Assembly: GCA_947628235.1 (NCBI GenBank)
Contig: CANQZC010000001.1
Location: 140,435 to 204,434, forward strand
From: an uncultured Bacilli bacterium
Lineage (GTDB): Bacteria; Bacillota_I; Bacilli_A; RF39; UBA660
Reading direction: 5' to 3'
DNA: 64,000 nt
The translations under genes were made by a program, and so were the position numbers. Of the stretch, positions 7,917 through 17,458 are shown one piece after another (within the stretch, counting starts at the first letter, position 1; each line of letters starts with the position of its first letter). The notes under the pieces are model-generated. The model saw only the letters and a list, made by a program, of their open reading frames with translations, did not search any database and had not been told where the DNA came from.

Positions 7917-8354
7917 TTATAAATATTTTTTTAATTTTTCAATTTCACTTTGTTGAAATTTTAAGTACTCAGAAGCAAGTTTCAAAATCTTTTTATCCGC
8001 ATCTTTCTCATAATTTTTGATTTTGCTTTCCATGTCCACAACTCCCATCGTAAGTCCTTCTATTAATAGATGGGCAATGGAGGCATCACTATTGTCACTT
8101 TTTACTTCTTTTGAAATTCCCATTTTTGACATCATTTTCGTCATCATCGAATTTTCTTTGATGTCTATCTTCTCTTGTGCAATAAGTTTCTTACTCTTTT
8201 TTTGATACTTTTCATAAAAACTTAATTCATCACTAATCACGGGTTTTAGTTTATTCTCTTTCTCATTTAAATCTTTTAATAGATTGGTAAGAGAAACCAC
8301 TCCCATTTCACTAGATTGATAAATGTATTCTAATAACTCTTGATTGACATTCAT
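7917..8354 (-). CDS. Small helical protein of unknown function
   Basis: A 145-residue protein predicted to be mostly alpha-helical, rich in Lys, Glu, Ser and Met, without signal peptide or membrane segment. The pattern of four amphipathic helices suggests a helical bundle, but no metal-ligand set typical of ferritin-like proteins stands out. It has a clear ribosome site (GAGGTGG). It follows addA by about 45 bases and ends at a strong terminator, so it may be read with addBA or from its own promoter. I cannot name a family. Confidence 0.5.
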   Translation of the reverse strand: MNVNQELLEYIYQSSEMGVVSLTNLLKDLNEKENKLKPVISDELSFYEKYQKKSKKLIAQEKIDIKENSMMTKMMSKMGISKEVKSDNSDASIAHLLIEGLTMGVVDMESKIKNYEKDADKKILKLASEYLKFQQSEIEKLKKYL

Positions 8355-8398
8355 ATCTCCACCTCGTTATTAGAATATCCGAAGAGAAAAGAATTATA

Positions 8399-11300
8399 CT
8401 AAAGAATTGGTTCTATCTTACTATCTAAAATAGAATATAAATATAAGTTTACTTTTTTACTAGTAATCTTTTCGAGATAAGCTTGATATCCATGTAACTG
8501 TTCTTGATAAGCAGCATCTTCTACCCGTTTTAATTTATAATCAATTAAATCGATATGATCTGAATATTCTAACATACAGTCGATAATTCCATGATATTCT
8601 ACTTCTTTTTCTTGATAAGAAAATTCATGTTCTTTATAGATAATGGCGTTTTCTTTTTCTTTTAAGAGCGGATGATTTAGGAAGGTCTCTATTTTTTTAC
8701 GAAGGAAACGATCCGTAATTTCTTCCAAATTAGGATTCTTAAAATCTAAATATTCTAAATATTCATGAACAAGAGTTCCAAATCGCATATTTTCTTGTTC
8801 TTCCTTAGTTGGAAAATGCGTAGAAGTTTTCGAAAAATGTTTTGTCTCAACAGAGTTTGTTTCTAAGTGTAATTCTTCTACTTCTAGTAACTGAGAAGAA
8901 GAAAATCTTTGTTTTGTAATTTCTTTTGGGAAAAGATAAGCCTTTGTAAAATCCTTACTATTTAACTCTAACTTTGTATATTGATTTAGAATTTTTCCCC
9001 CTAAAACATTTAAAAAGTCGGCAAAGGTACGAAACTTTTTACGCATCAACGCAGGAATTAATTCTTCTCCTTTTGATTCTACTTCTTTATAAGGAAGTAA
9101 GAAAATCATTTTCTCACGAGCCCGTGTTAACGCAACATAGAAAAGACGAATCTTCTCAGATACTTCTTCTTTTAAATAAGATTCTTTTACTAATTCTTTG
9201 ACAAAAGTTTCCGAGATTCCTTCTTCGAAGAAAGGAACGACAAAGCCATAAGATTCTTGATATAAAAATTTATCTTTAATCTCTTGAATATTGAAACGAT
9301 TAAATAATCCCGTAAAATAACAAACAGGATATTCTAATCCTTTCGAAGTATGAATTGTCATAATTTTTACTCTATTTCCAGTATCTGTATTTGCCTTATA
9401 ACGAATACTATATCCATCTTCTAATAGAGTTTCTAGATAGTCTTTAAATTGGTAGATAGAATATCCACTTTGATCTAGACTATGAGCAAGTTCTAATGTC
9501 TTTCTCATTCGTACTTCGCGTTTTTCAATCATCGAAGAAGTAATTGACTTTTCATAGAAAGAAGTCGCTTCTAAGATATCTAATAGAAGATGATAAATAT
9601 CTTTTTCTTCTAAGTGAAAAGAAACCTTCTCTAAGTCTTTATAAATCTTTGTTTCCGAATAATTTTTAGACATTTTTACTTTTAAAATTTCTTCTTCCTC
9701 CATTCGATAAAGAAAACTTCTAGCGATACTCACAAAATCGTATTCGAAAGAAAGGTCCAGTTCTTTCTCATAAAGATGAATCACAAAATCGATTAAGTTT
9801 TTCGTTAGGGACAAATCTTCCCCATCTTCTAATCGTTCATCTCGATATACCGTAAGAGGAACATTTAAATACTCAAAGATTTTACGATAAAGTTCAAATT
9901 GACTAGAGCGATCCATTAAGATCACAAAATCTTGGTAAGTAGCAGGTCTTAGTTCCTTACTATCTTTATCATAGACAAGATATCCTTCTTTTACTTTCTT
10001 CTCAATATCACGCGCTACTAAGAAAGCTTCTACTTCTTCGTTTTTAAAGCCTTCTTTGTCGATAGGAGTATACTGCCATATCTCACTTTGATGAGATACT
10101 TTCGTAGCTCCTTTTTCTTCATAGTCTGTAAGTCCAAAAACCATTCGATGACTCTCTCCGTAGTTTGCGCCCCCTACTTCATCATCCATAATTTGATAAA
10201 AGATTTGGTTAATGTCTTCTAAGACTTCTCTTCTAGAACGAAAGTTTGATAGTAAATCAATTTTAGAACCCCCGAGATGATTCTCGTAATTATTATATTT
10301 CTTACGGAAAATATGAGGATTCGCGTTTCGGAATCGATAGATAGATTGCTTTACATCCCCTACCATATAAACATTTTCTTTAGCAATATAAGAAATAAAT
10401 GTTTCTTGTAGGTCATTCGTATCTTGATATTCATCTACTAAAATCTCTTCAAAAGAATTTTTGATTTCCTCCCGAATCGATGGATTTTCTTTTAGAATCG
10501 TAATCGCTAAATGCGCAATATCACTAAATTCGTAGAAGGAATTTTCTTTTTTAAATTTCGTAATCTTCTGAAAATAGCGTTTTAAAATCGTAAGAAGAAT
10601 GGTAACCGTAGATTTTGTTTTCCGATAATCTTTTTTCATATCTTCTTTGTCTCCATAGACCAATAAATCATCTAAAGCGCCTAATCGTTTACTCAATTCT
10701 GTTTTTTTCGTTTTCGCTTCTTCCTCGCTATTTCGAGGAAGCATTGGCATTTTTCTTTGCAATAAACTTTTTAAAGAAGAATAATCCTTCCAAGCGAAAA
10801 TTGGTTCAAAATAAGTTTCTATTTTAGAGACATAAGAAGATTCTACATAGTTTTCAAATTCATCTAGAAGAATTAAAATCTCTTCTAGTTTTTCTCGTAC
10901 TAAAGAATCATAAAGTTGAACCAAAAAATCTATTTTTTCTTCTTGATAGTAAGTATCTAGATAACTATCTAAGTAACTTTCTACTTCATAGCGAAGTTCT
11001 AACTTTTTAATCATTTCTAATAAAGACTTCTTTAGACTCTCGTCATCTTTTATCATAAAAGTAGAAATCAAAGTTTGAAAGTCTGGATTCTCTTCTTCAT
11101 AGAGTTCCTCAAAAACTTCTTCTAAGAGTTCTTTTTTCTTCATCTCTAAAAGAGAACTTTCCGTTACTCCAATCTCTTTATCAAGACCTAACACATAATG
11201 ATATTTTTTTAAAATAGATAAAGAATAACTATCAAAAGTAGTAATATACGCACTATCTAGATATTTTAATTCTTCTATTAGTTCTGGATTTTTTTCGATG

Positions 11301-11509
11301 GATTTTCGAATTCGATCTTTCATTTCAGCAGCTGCTGCTTTGGTAAAAGTTAAAATCAATAATTCATAAATGTGAGTTCCTGCTTTTAATTTTTCAATAA
11401 CTCGCGCCGTTAATACCGCCGTTTTTCCAGATCCTGCTCCCGCACTTACGATAATATTTTCGCCTGTACGATAAATCGCTTCTTCTTGTTCTTTGGTCCA
11501 TTTAGGCAT
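8399..11509 (-). CDS. addA: ATP-dependent helicase/nuclease subunit A (AddA)
   Basis: A 1036-residue UvrD-like helicase with C-terminal nuclease. Motif I is VSAGAGSGKTAVL, motif II LVDEYQDTN, and MVGDVKQSIYRFR and MTIHTSKGLEYPVC follow. The RecB-type nuclease motif is GIIDCMLEY followed by LIDYK. With AddB it resects double-strand breaks for RecA loading and degrades unprotected linear DNA. It is shorter than the roughly 1230 residues usual in Bacillus. The ATG at 11509 overlaps the addB stop by eight bases (ATGCCTAA) and follows AGGTGG; an upstream GTG sits inside that ribosome site. Co-translated with addB. Confidence 0.95.
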   Translation of the reverse strand: MPKWTKEQEEAIYRTGENIIVSAGAGSGKTAVLTARVIEKLKAGTHIYELLILTFTKAAAAEMKDRIRKSIEKNPELIEELKYLDSAYITTFDSYSLSILKKYHYVLGLDKEIGVTESSLLEMKKKELLEEVFEELYEEENPDFQTLISTFMIKDDESLKKSLLEMIKKLELRYEVESYLDSYLDTYYQEEKIDFLVQLYDSLVREKLEEILILLDEFENYVESSYVSKIETYFEPIFAWKDYSSLKSLLQRKMPMLPRNSEEEAKTKKTELSKRLGALDDLLVYGDKEDMKKDYRKTKSTVTILLTILKRYFQKITKFKKENSFYEFSDIAHLAITILKENPSIREEIKNSFEEILVDEYQDTNDLQETFISYIAKENVYMVGDVKQSIYRFRNANPHIFRKKYNNYENHLGGSKIDLLSNFRSRREVLEDINQIFYQIMDDEVGGANYGESHRMVFGLTDYEEKGATKVSHQSEIWQYTPIDKEGFKNEEVEAFLVARDIEKKVKEGYLVYDKDSKELRPATYQDFVILMDRSSQFELYRKIFEYLNVPLTVYRDERLEDGEDLSLTKNLIDFVIHLYEKELDLSFEYDFVSIARSFLYRMEEEEILKVKMSKNYSETKIYKDLEKVSFHLEEKDIYHLLLDILEATSFYEKSITSSMIEKREVRMRKTLELAHSLDQSGYSIYQFKDYLETLLEDGYSIRYKANTDTGNRVKIMTIHTSKGLEYPVCYFTGLFNRFNIQEIKDKFLYQESYGFVVPFFEEGISETFVKELVKESYLKEEVSEKIRLFYVALTRAREKMIFLLPYKEVESKGEELIPALMRKKFRTFADFLNVLGGKILNQYTKLELNSKDFTKAYLFPKEITKQRFSSSQLLEVEELHLETNSVETKHFSKTSTHFPTKEEQENMRFGTLVHEYLEYLDFKNPNLEEITDRFLRKKIETFLNHPLLKEKENAIIYKEHEFSYQEKEVEYHGIIDCMLEYSDHIDLIDYKLKRVEDAAYQEQLHGYQAYLEKITSKKVNLYLYSILDSKIEPIL

Positions 11510-13817
11510 TTGTATCACCACCTAAAAAATCTATATTTTCTTGTTTCTTGAGATTGACAATATCTTTTTCTTCATGATAACAAAGATCATGATAAGGACA
11601 GAATTCACATCCTAGATTCTCAAAACCAATTCGTTTTGGATTGATTGTGAAATTTCCTTCTTTCATCTCTTGAATGGCGTTTTTTATTTTTTCTTCAACC
11701 ATCTTTAACATCGTTTCCATCTCTTTCAAAGATAGTACTTTACTATTACTATAAAAACCCGTTGAGGTTGTTTTTAAACCTTTGATAACAGTACTATTTT
11801 GATAGGTAGAATCAAATTTCGATAGAATATCTTCTTGGGAAGTACTGTAACCCTGAAGACGAAGATTTTCTCTTTTTCCCTCTTCATAAGTCTTTTTAAA
11901 ATCTCTAGCAATTTCATTATGAAGAATTTTTTGTAGATAAAATCCTGCAATCTTCGGCTCTTTGATTTTGGAAAAATGATTTACTAAATATAAATAGATC
12001 GGTAGTTGCATCTCTAATCCGTAAGGTAAATTTCGAAGTTCTAAGTTTGGATTTCCTGTTTTATAATCAATTACCGCAACTACATTTGTCTCTTTGTCAT
12101 AGAGAAGTTTATCGATAATTCCCATAAAAGTAACATTCTCTTCCTCAGTAGGATGAGTATAAATTGCTTCTTCATAGAAAGCATCTTTGAGTCCGATAAA
12201 CTCATATTGTCTTTGGATTTCTGCGATGATAAATTTTAATTCTTCTTTTAATTTTTCCAGGAAGAATTTTTCTTTTTTGTTCTTTCCCATCTCATTTTCT
12301 TGGATAGAGAAATCCCATTCTTTGTCAAAATTGAAATCTTCTAAAAAGGCTTTAGATAAGACATAGTGATAAAGAGTTCCGATATTTTGTTGAAATGTAC
12401 TTTCTTGCTTATTTAATTTTAAAATTTTCTCTACATAATAACGGAATCCACAACGATAATAGGTATCTAAACTAGAATATGATAGTAAAAGTTTTTGATT
12501 CCGTGCTTGTTCTAAAGTTTCTTTAGAAATTTTTTGATATTGATTTTGATAGGTTCCATAAGGAATATCTGAATATTTCGTATAAAGATATTCTAACTTC
12601 GGATGATGAACATTATATTGATAATAATTATCTAACATCTTTCCTAATAAAAAGGTATTGACAAAATGACTATCTTCATATTCCCATTCAAAAGTAGCAG
12701 GCTCTGTTATCTTCATTTCTTCTAAATAAGAAGACGGATATAAAGTTTCTTCTAAAGTTTTCTTTTTATAACTTAAAAATACATTAGGATGATGTTTTAA
12801 AAAGTAACGAAGGGCATCTTTTTCTTCTTGGTTTTGATCTAGCGAGGTCAAACGACCTAGTTCTTTTTTCATAGCGTCACTAAAATAGTCTTCTTCTTTA
12901 TGAATGACTGGTAGTTTTCCTTGATTACATCCCACCAGGAAAAGAATGGTATCTTCTGGATATAAAGTATAAATATCCCCTTCTTCCACTCCTTCTTCTT
13001 TTTTCTTTATGGTACATCTTTTCAATTCTTCTTCTATCATTTGCCTTGTAATTTCATCTTCTGGAAAAGAAGCATATTTTTGAAAGATAGAAATCACCTT
13101 TTCGACAATTTCGGTAGGTTCTATTTCTTTCAATGCATCTTCTACTTGAGAAAGAGGCATCTTTAAAATTTTCTTTACCCATGGTGTTCCATAGATGGTT
13201 TTTTCGATTCCTATCGAAGTGGGAATATGGTACCACGCAAAAACCTTTTCAATCAACATTCGATAATTATCATCTAGATTTAAAATCTTGATTTTTGTAA
13301 CAGGAATACCCTCTTTTATCTTTTTCGCAATAGACTGCGCTAAAAAGTAAACTTCTTCCTCTTCTTGTTCAAAGACATAAAGAGGCTTTTTCTCCTCATA
13401 AGTAGGAGTCTTTAGAAACTCATAAGAGACTCCTTCTAATAATTTTTTTTCTTCCATAGAAAGAGTATCCTTACCATAGATAAAAACTTTTTGACGTTTT
13501 AAAAAAGAGTCAAATAAAGGATTCGAAGAAAGGAGTCCTTGCTCTTTTAAATAGATTTCTAAACTCTTTAAATACTCTACTTTTTCATTTGGAATCTCCT
13601 TTAAATCAAATAGATTTTGAAGATAAAGAGAAGCGATGGAATAAGAGATATGTTCCTTCTTCATTAAAGCATAGATAGCTCTTTCATCATAATCTCCATA
13701 TTTTTTTCTAGCAAGTTCTTGAAATGTCATCACTTTTCTAGGAGAGAGAGAGATACTATGCTCTTCAACATATCTTTTTTTATTACTATGATTTGTTAAA
13801 ATAAGAGTTTCTTCCAT
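11502..13817 (-). CDS. addB: AddB/RexB-type nuclease subunit
   Basis: A 771-residue partner of AddA, much shorter than Bacillus AddB (about 1160). The N-terminus (ETLILTNHSNKKRY) has no Walker A motif, as in RexB. The C-terminal nuclease shows GIIDKLL, VIDYKTG and MQLPIYLYL. The iron-sulfur staple cysteines are kept: one in RCGFRYY and three in CEFCPYHDLC near the C-terminus. It should cut the 5'-ended strand. The frame opens at an ATG at 13835, but that codon overlaps the -10 box, so 13817 is preferred despite a weak ribosome site (GGTG). It heads the addBA operon. Confidence 0.92.
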   Translation of the reverse strand: MEETLILTNHSNKKRYVEEHSISLSPRKVMTFQELARKKYGDYDERAIYALMKKEHISYSIASLYLQNLFDLKEIPNEKVEYLKSLEIYLKEQGLLSSNPLFDSFLKRQKVFIYGKDTLSMEEKKLLEGVSYEFLKTPTYEEKKPLYVFEQEEEEVYFLAQSIAKKIKEGIPVTKIKILNLDDNYRMLIEKVFAWYHIPTSIGIEKTIYGTPWVKKILKMPLSQVEDALKEIEPTEIVEKVISIFQKYASFPEDEITRQMIEEELKRCTIKKKEEGVEEGDIYTLYPEDTILFLVGCNQGKLPVIHKEEDYFSDAMKKELGRLTSLDQNQEEKDALRYFLKHHPNVFLSYKKKTLEETLYPSSYLEEMKITEPATFEWEYEDSHFVNTFLLGKMLDNYYQYNVHHPKLEYLYTKYSDIPYGTYQNQYQKISKETLEQARNQKLLLSYSSLDTYYRCGFRYYVEKILKLNKQESTFQQNIGTLYHYVLSKAFLEDFNFDKEWDFSIQENEMGKNKKEKFFLEKLKEELKFIIAEIQRQYEFIGLKDAFYEEAIYTHPTEEENVTFMGIIDKLLYDKETNVVAVIDYKTGNPNLELRNLPYGLEMQLPIYLYLVNHFSKIKEPKIAGFYLQKILHNEIARDFKKTYEEGKRENLRLQGYSTSQEDILSKFDSTYQNSTVIKGLKTTSTGFYSNSKVLSLKEMETMLKMVEEKIKNAIQEMKEGNFTINPKRIGFENLGCEFCPYHDLCYHEEKDIVNLKKQENIDFLGGDTNA

Positions 13818-13833
13818 ACTATTCACCAAATCC

Positions 13834-13842
13834 ATTATACCA
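13834..13842 (-). promoter_or_regulatory. Extended -10 promoter of addB
   Basis: TGGTATAAT (-10 at 13839-13834) on the minus strand is a perfect extended -10, about 17 bases before the chosen start codon; the -35 region is poor. It overlaps the alternative upstream ATG and so decides the addB start. Confidence 0.7.
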
Positions 13843-13850
13843 TATTCGAT

Positions 13851-13878
13851 AAAGAAAAGGAGTTAACTTTCGTTAACT
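13851..13878 (-). terminator. Terminator overlapping the rhodanese stop codon
   Basis: AGTTAAC, GAAA loop, GTTAACT (13861-13878), then CCTTTTCTTT. The last codons and stop of the rhodanese gene form the stem. It closes the uppS-cdsA-rseP-natAB-rhodanese operon. Confidence 0.7.
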
Positions 13879-14147
13879 CGCACAGCTCCTAAATCATAAA
13901 TTTTCGTATGTCCCATACTTGCTAAAAGATGGGCTGCTAATCGACTCCTACTTCCCGTCGAACAATAAACAATTAAAATTTGATCTTTAGGAAAGTTTCT
14001 AGTCTTTTCTAAAAGACTAGAAAGAGGAATAGAATGTGCTTCTAGAAGATGTCCACTTTGATATTCTGAAGTATCTCTAACATCAATTAAGACGCCTCCT
14101 AAACGCAAATACTTTTCTAATTCCCCCAAAGTAATTTTAGAAATCAT
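13863..14147 (-). CDS. Single-domain rhodanese-like protein
   Basis: A 94-residue rhodanese domain. The active-site loop is YCSTGSRSR with the catalytic Cys expected to carry a persulfide; VLIDVRDTSEYQSGHL is the conserved N-terminal signature. Such proteins move sulfane sulfur, but the partner is unknown. It is the last gene of the uppS operon, six bases after natB. Its size (about 95 residues) is normal for PspE/YqhL-type single-domain members. Confidence 0.92.
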   Translation of the reverse strand: MISKITLGELEKYLRLGGVLIDVRDTSEYQSGHLLEAHSIPLSSLLEKTRNFPKDQILIVYCSTGSRSRLAAHLLASMGHTKIYDLGAVRVNES

Positions 14148-14153
14148 ATACTC

Positions 14154-15473
14154 CTATCTAATGGAATCATTTTTTAAGGCTTTTACCATTTTCTTCCATA
14201 AACCGCTAGAAGAATAGTTCAAAATACCTACTTTATAGATTCTTAATCCATATCTGATTAAAAGGAAATTCGTAAGAACCATAATTCCAATAGAAAGAAT
14301 TAATTCACCAATTCCCATCTGTCCTAACACCAATAAAGAAGGCGCTAAAATAGAAGAGATAAAAGGAACAAAAGAGAAAATCTTAATCACTAAGGATCCT
14401 TTAAACATTCCTGCCATAATTCCCAAATAGTATCCTAATAAAGAAAGAACAATAATAGGTACCTGAACTTGTTGATAATCTTCGGTTGTTGTCGTCATAG
14501 ATGCCAACACTCCTGCTACTAAAGCATATGCAACAAAAGTAAGAAGGATAAGGATTATGACTAGAGGAACAATAATCGTCATATGACTTCCAATAGAACT
14601 TTCTAATAAAGAAGAAAACATTGGTCCAATCTCATCAAAGAAAGCAGCTCCTCCACTACCAAGAAGATGTCTTACAAAAATAGCAAGTCCTCCATAACAA
14701 CAAGCAAGAATTGCTTGTCCAATGACAAATAAGTTTCCAGCAATAACTTTGGCAAAGAAGTGTGTCGTTGGAGAGACATTAGAAATAATAATCTCCATGG
14801 CTTTAGTCGTTTTCTCATCATTGACTTCCGCACCAATCATCTGTACTAAGAATAAAGTTAAAATAAAAATTGGGAGAATAAGAATTGGAAAAACAGTTGT
14901 CATAATCATTTCTGTTCCTTCTTCTTCCGTCTTGGAATTTTCATTTACTAAAGAAGTAGTAATAGTAACATCCGACATAATCTTACTATAATCTTCCGCG
15001 GTAAGTCCTAATTCATTCATGACTAAAACAACTTTCGAACTGTTTAACGCACTACTGATAAGAGAATAATCATAAGTATCTACTGTCACTTTCGATATCA
15101 ACTCAGCCTCTAGCGTATTCTCAGAAGAAGGCTTCATATAGACAATAATCCCCCCTTCTTCTCCTACTTCTTCTTTTTTCGCATCTACACTATCAATTTG
15201 TTCAATATCATAAAGATGGGAATCTTCGCCATAAAGATTTTTCTCATTTAGTAAAAGAGCTTCTTTAAACACCTCATAAGAGACTCCGGTTTCATCTACG
15301 ACATAAATGGTCGTTGCTTTCTCAAAGTCTCCACCAAAATGTTTAATTAATATATCTAGGTTAAAGATACCAACCACTAATAGACAAAGAAGAATTTGGG
15401 CAATCAAGAACCACTTTGTTTTTACTTTTCTAGCTAAACTAACGCCAATTAAAAAATTCAACTTACTTCTCAT
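14154..15473 (-). CDS. ABC transporter permease, NatB-like
   Basis: A 439-residue ABC-2 type permease: one N-terminal membrane helix (about 22-42), a long extracytoplasmic domain (about 45-180), then five to six helices. Domain order and the neighbouring ATPase match NatB/YhaP exporters, which in Bacillus extrude sodium or unknown substrates. The ATG at 15473 is preferred because AGTAGGTG lies at the right distance; a GTG at 15482 is inside the ribosome site. It overlaps the ATPase gene by eleven bases. Confidence 0.88.
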   Translation of the reverse strand: MRSKLNFLIGVSLARKVKTKWFLIAQILLCLLVVGIFNLDILIKHFGGDFEKATTIYVVDETGVSYEVFKEALLLNEKNLYGEDSHLYDIEQIDSVDAKKEEVGEEGGIIVYMKPSSENTLEAELISKVTVDTYDYSLISSALNSSKVVLVMNELGLTAEDYSKIMSDVTITTSLVNENSKTEEEGTEMIMTTVFPILILPIFILTLFLVQMIGAEVNDEKTTKAMEIIISNVSPTTHFFAKVIAGNLFVIGQAILACCYGGLAIFVRHLLGSGGAAFFDEIGPMFSSLLESSIGSHMTIIVPLVIILILLTFVAYALVAGVLASMTTTTEDYQQVQVPIIVLSLLGYYLGIMAGMFKGSLVIKIFSFVPFISSILAPSLLVLGQMGIGELILSIGIMVLTNFLLIRYGLRIYKVGILNYSSSGLWKKMVKALKNDSIR

Positions 15474-16362
15474 AAGATTCACCTACTTTAGCTACAAAGA
15501 TTTCATTTAAAGTTGGTTCTTCTACCATAAACTTCGTAATATTTTTCTTTGTCTTAACAAGATCAAATACCTTTTCTACCACTTCTTCCGATTCTATTTT
15601 CACTTCTAATTCATCGGCATGTTCGACCACCTCTAAAACCCCACCTACTTTTAGAAGGTCTTCTTTAGAGACATCTCCTTTAACAAAGATATTTTTCTTG
15701 CGATAATCTCTTTTAATATCTTTGATATATCCAGAAATCACAGCTTTTCCATGAACTAAAATTACTAACTTCTTACAGAAAAGTTCTACATGATCCATTC
15801 GATGGGAAGAGAAAATAATCATACTTCCTTCTTCTGATAACCGAAGAATTTCTTCTTTAAATAATTCGATATTAAAAGGATCTAGTCCAGAGAATGGTTC
15901 ATCTAAGATTAAGAGTTGAGGATGATTTAAAATTGCCATAATGAATTGAACTTTTTGTTGATTTCCTTTTGATAACTCTTTAATTTTTTTCTCTTTATAT
16001 TCCGAAATTCCAAAACGCTCTAAAAGTTCGTCTAATCGTTTTAAAATTTCTTTATTCTTCATTCCCTTTAAGGCTCCAAAAAAGATAGCTTGTTCTTTGA
16101 CTGTCAATTTGGTAAGAAGACTTCTCTCTTCTGTTAAAAAGCCGATTTTATCTGTTTTGGAGTAATCGATAGGTTCGCCATTGAGAGTAATTTTTCCTTC
16201 ACCATACTCTAATAGTCCCATAATCATTCGGAAAGTCGTTGTTTTTCCAGCCCCATTCACACCAAGAAGGCCGAAGATTTCTCCTTCGTTTACTTCAAAC
16301 GATAGATCATCTACGGCTTTAAAATCACCATAATATTTTGTGATATGTTCTACTTTTAACAT
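15463..16362 (-). CDS. ABC transporter ATP-binding protein, NatA/YhaQ-like
   Basis: A 299-residue ATPase: Walker A GVNGAGKTT, signature LSKGNQQKVQF (the SKGNQQ form typical of NatA/YhaQ), Walker B LLILDEPFSGLDP, and the H-loop in SSHRMDH. It would power the adjacent permease as an exporter. It lies ten bases after rseP, in the same operon, and overlaps natB, so the exporter is expressed with envelope-biogenesis genes. Substrate is not predictable. Confidence 0.92.
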   Translation of the reverse strand: MLKVEHITKYYGDFKAVDDLSFEVNEGEIFGLLGVNGAGKTTTFRMIMGLLEYGEGKITLNGEPIDYSKTDKIGFLTEERSLLTKLTVKEQAIFFGALKGMKNKEILKRLDELLERFGISEYKEKKIKELSKGNQQKVQFIMAILNHPQLLILDEPFSGLDPFNIELFKEEILRLSEEGSMIIFSSHRMDHVELFCKKLVILVHGKAVISGYIKDIKRDYRKKNIFVKGDVSKEDLLKVGGVLEVVEHADELEVKIESEEVVEKVFDLVKTKKNITKFMVEEPTLNEIFVAKVGESYEK

Positions 16363-16372
16363 CCAACACCAC

Positions 16373-17449
16373 CTAAAAAATCCTTACAATATCCTGGAAT
16401 GTAATATAAATCATTAAAATCATCAAAAGAATAAAGCCAATATTATGAACCGTATTTTCTACTTTTGGATTCACTGGACTTCCTTTTATTTTTTCAATAA
16501 TTAAGAAGAGTGCATGTCCTCCATCAAATGCTGGAAGTGGTAATAAATTGATAAATCCAACATTGACACTAATCATTGCTAAAAGTGAAATTAAGGTCAT
16601 GATTCCTTGCTTTCCAGCCTCTCCTACGACCGTATAGATACCGACTGGACCAGAAAGCATATTCAAACTAAGTTTTCCAGTACATAGATAAAGGATTGTA
16701 AAGAACATCTGCTCTACCATACTAAAGAACTTTCCAAAAGCATAACGAATCGCTGCAAAAAAATCATGATGGTAGTGATCTCCATCTAATCCAAAACCGT
16801 ATTCATAACCTAATAATTCGCCATTTTCATCTTTTACCTCGACAGGAGTAATGGTAACAGTTTCTTTCGTCTTATCAGGATGTCTTACCGTCATCTCGAA
16901 AGGATGATCTTTTTCTACAGTAAGTTCAAGCGCTAATTTATCATAATTATTAATCTTTTTATTAGCAACTTCCAAGATTCTATCGCCCTCTTGTAAAGTA
17001 GGATACTTTTCTGTATCAATTTCTGTTAATTTCGTACTATTTAAAGTAATCTCATTTGTCATTCCAATAAAGAACAAAAGAAGAATGGCAAGAAGAAAGT
17101 TATTCATAACTCCAGCTACCATTACTAAAAAACGATTATGCCATGGTTTTGATTGAAGTCTTTTTTCTTCCGGAATATTTTCATCAACTTCTACTTCTTC
17201 TCCTGCCATTTGCACATATCCACCAATTGGTAGAAGACGGATACAATAATCTGTTTCATCTTTAACATAAGTAACTTTTCCCTTTTTATCTTTTACTTTT
17301 TTCTTACGATTAAATTTAAATAATCGAGGTCCCATTCCAATGGAAAATTCATATACATAAACGCCTGCTTTTTTAGCAAAGATAAAATGTCCAAATTCAT
17401 GAACTAAAACAACGATTCCAAGAATCAAGATAAAATATATTAAAGTCAT
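16373..17449 (-). CDS. rseP: Site-2 zinc metalloprotease RseP/RasP
   Basis: A 358-residue intramembrane protease. HEFGH (about residues 18-22) in the first helix supplies two zinc ligands and the catalytic Glu; NLLPLPAFDGGH near the C-terminus supplies the third ligand. A PDZ-like domain lies between about 130 and 210. It cleaves membrane anti-sigma factors or remnant signal peptides within the bilayer. It follows cdsA by nine bases with an AGGAGG ribosome site. In Bacillus dxr usually sits between cdsA and rasP; it is absent here. Confidence 0.96.
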   Translation of the reverse strand: MTLIYFILILGIVVLVHEFGHFIFAKKAGVYVYEFSIGMGPRLFKFNRKKKVKDKKGKVTYVKDETDYCIRLLPIGGYVQMAGEEVEVDENIPEEKRLQSKPWHNRFLVMVAGVMNNFLLAILLLFFIGMTNEITLNSTKLTEIDTEKYPTLQEGDRILEVANKKINNYDKLALELTVEKDHPFEMTVRHPDKTKETVTITPVEVKDENGELLGYEYGFGLDGDHYHHDFFAAIRYAFGKFFSMVEQMFFTILYLCTGKLSLNMLSGPVGIYTVVGEAGKQGIMTLISLLAMISVNVGFINLLPLPAFDGGHALFLIIEKIKGSPVNPKVENTVHNIGFILLMILMIYITFQDIVRIF

Positions 17450-17458
17450 TGTTGCCTC

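Noticed and set aside
8355-8398. Possible sporulation promoter before the small helical protein
   Set aside because: GTATA is present but spacing and -10 do not fit SigF or SigG.
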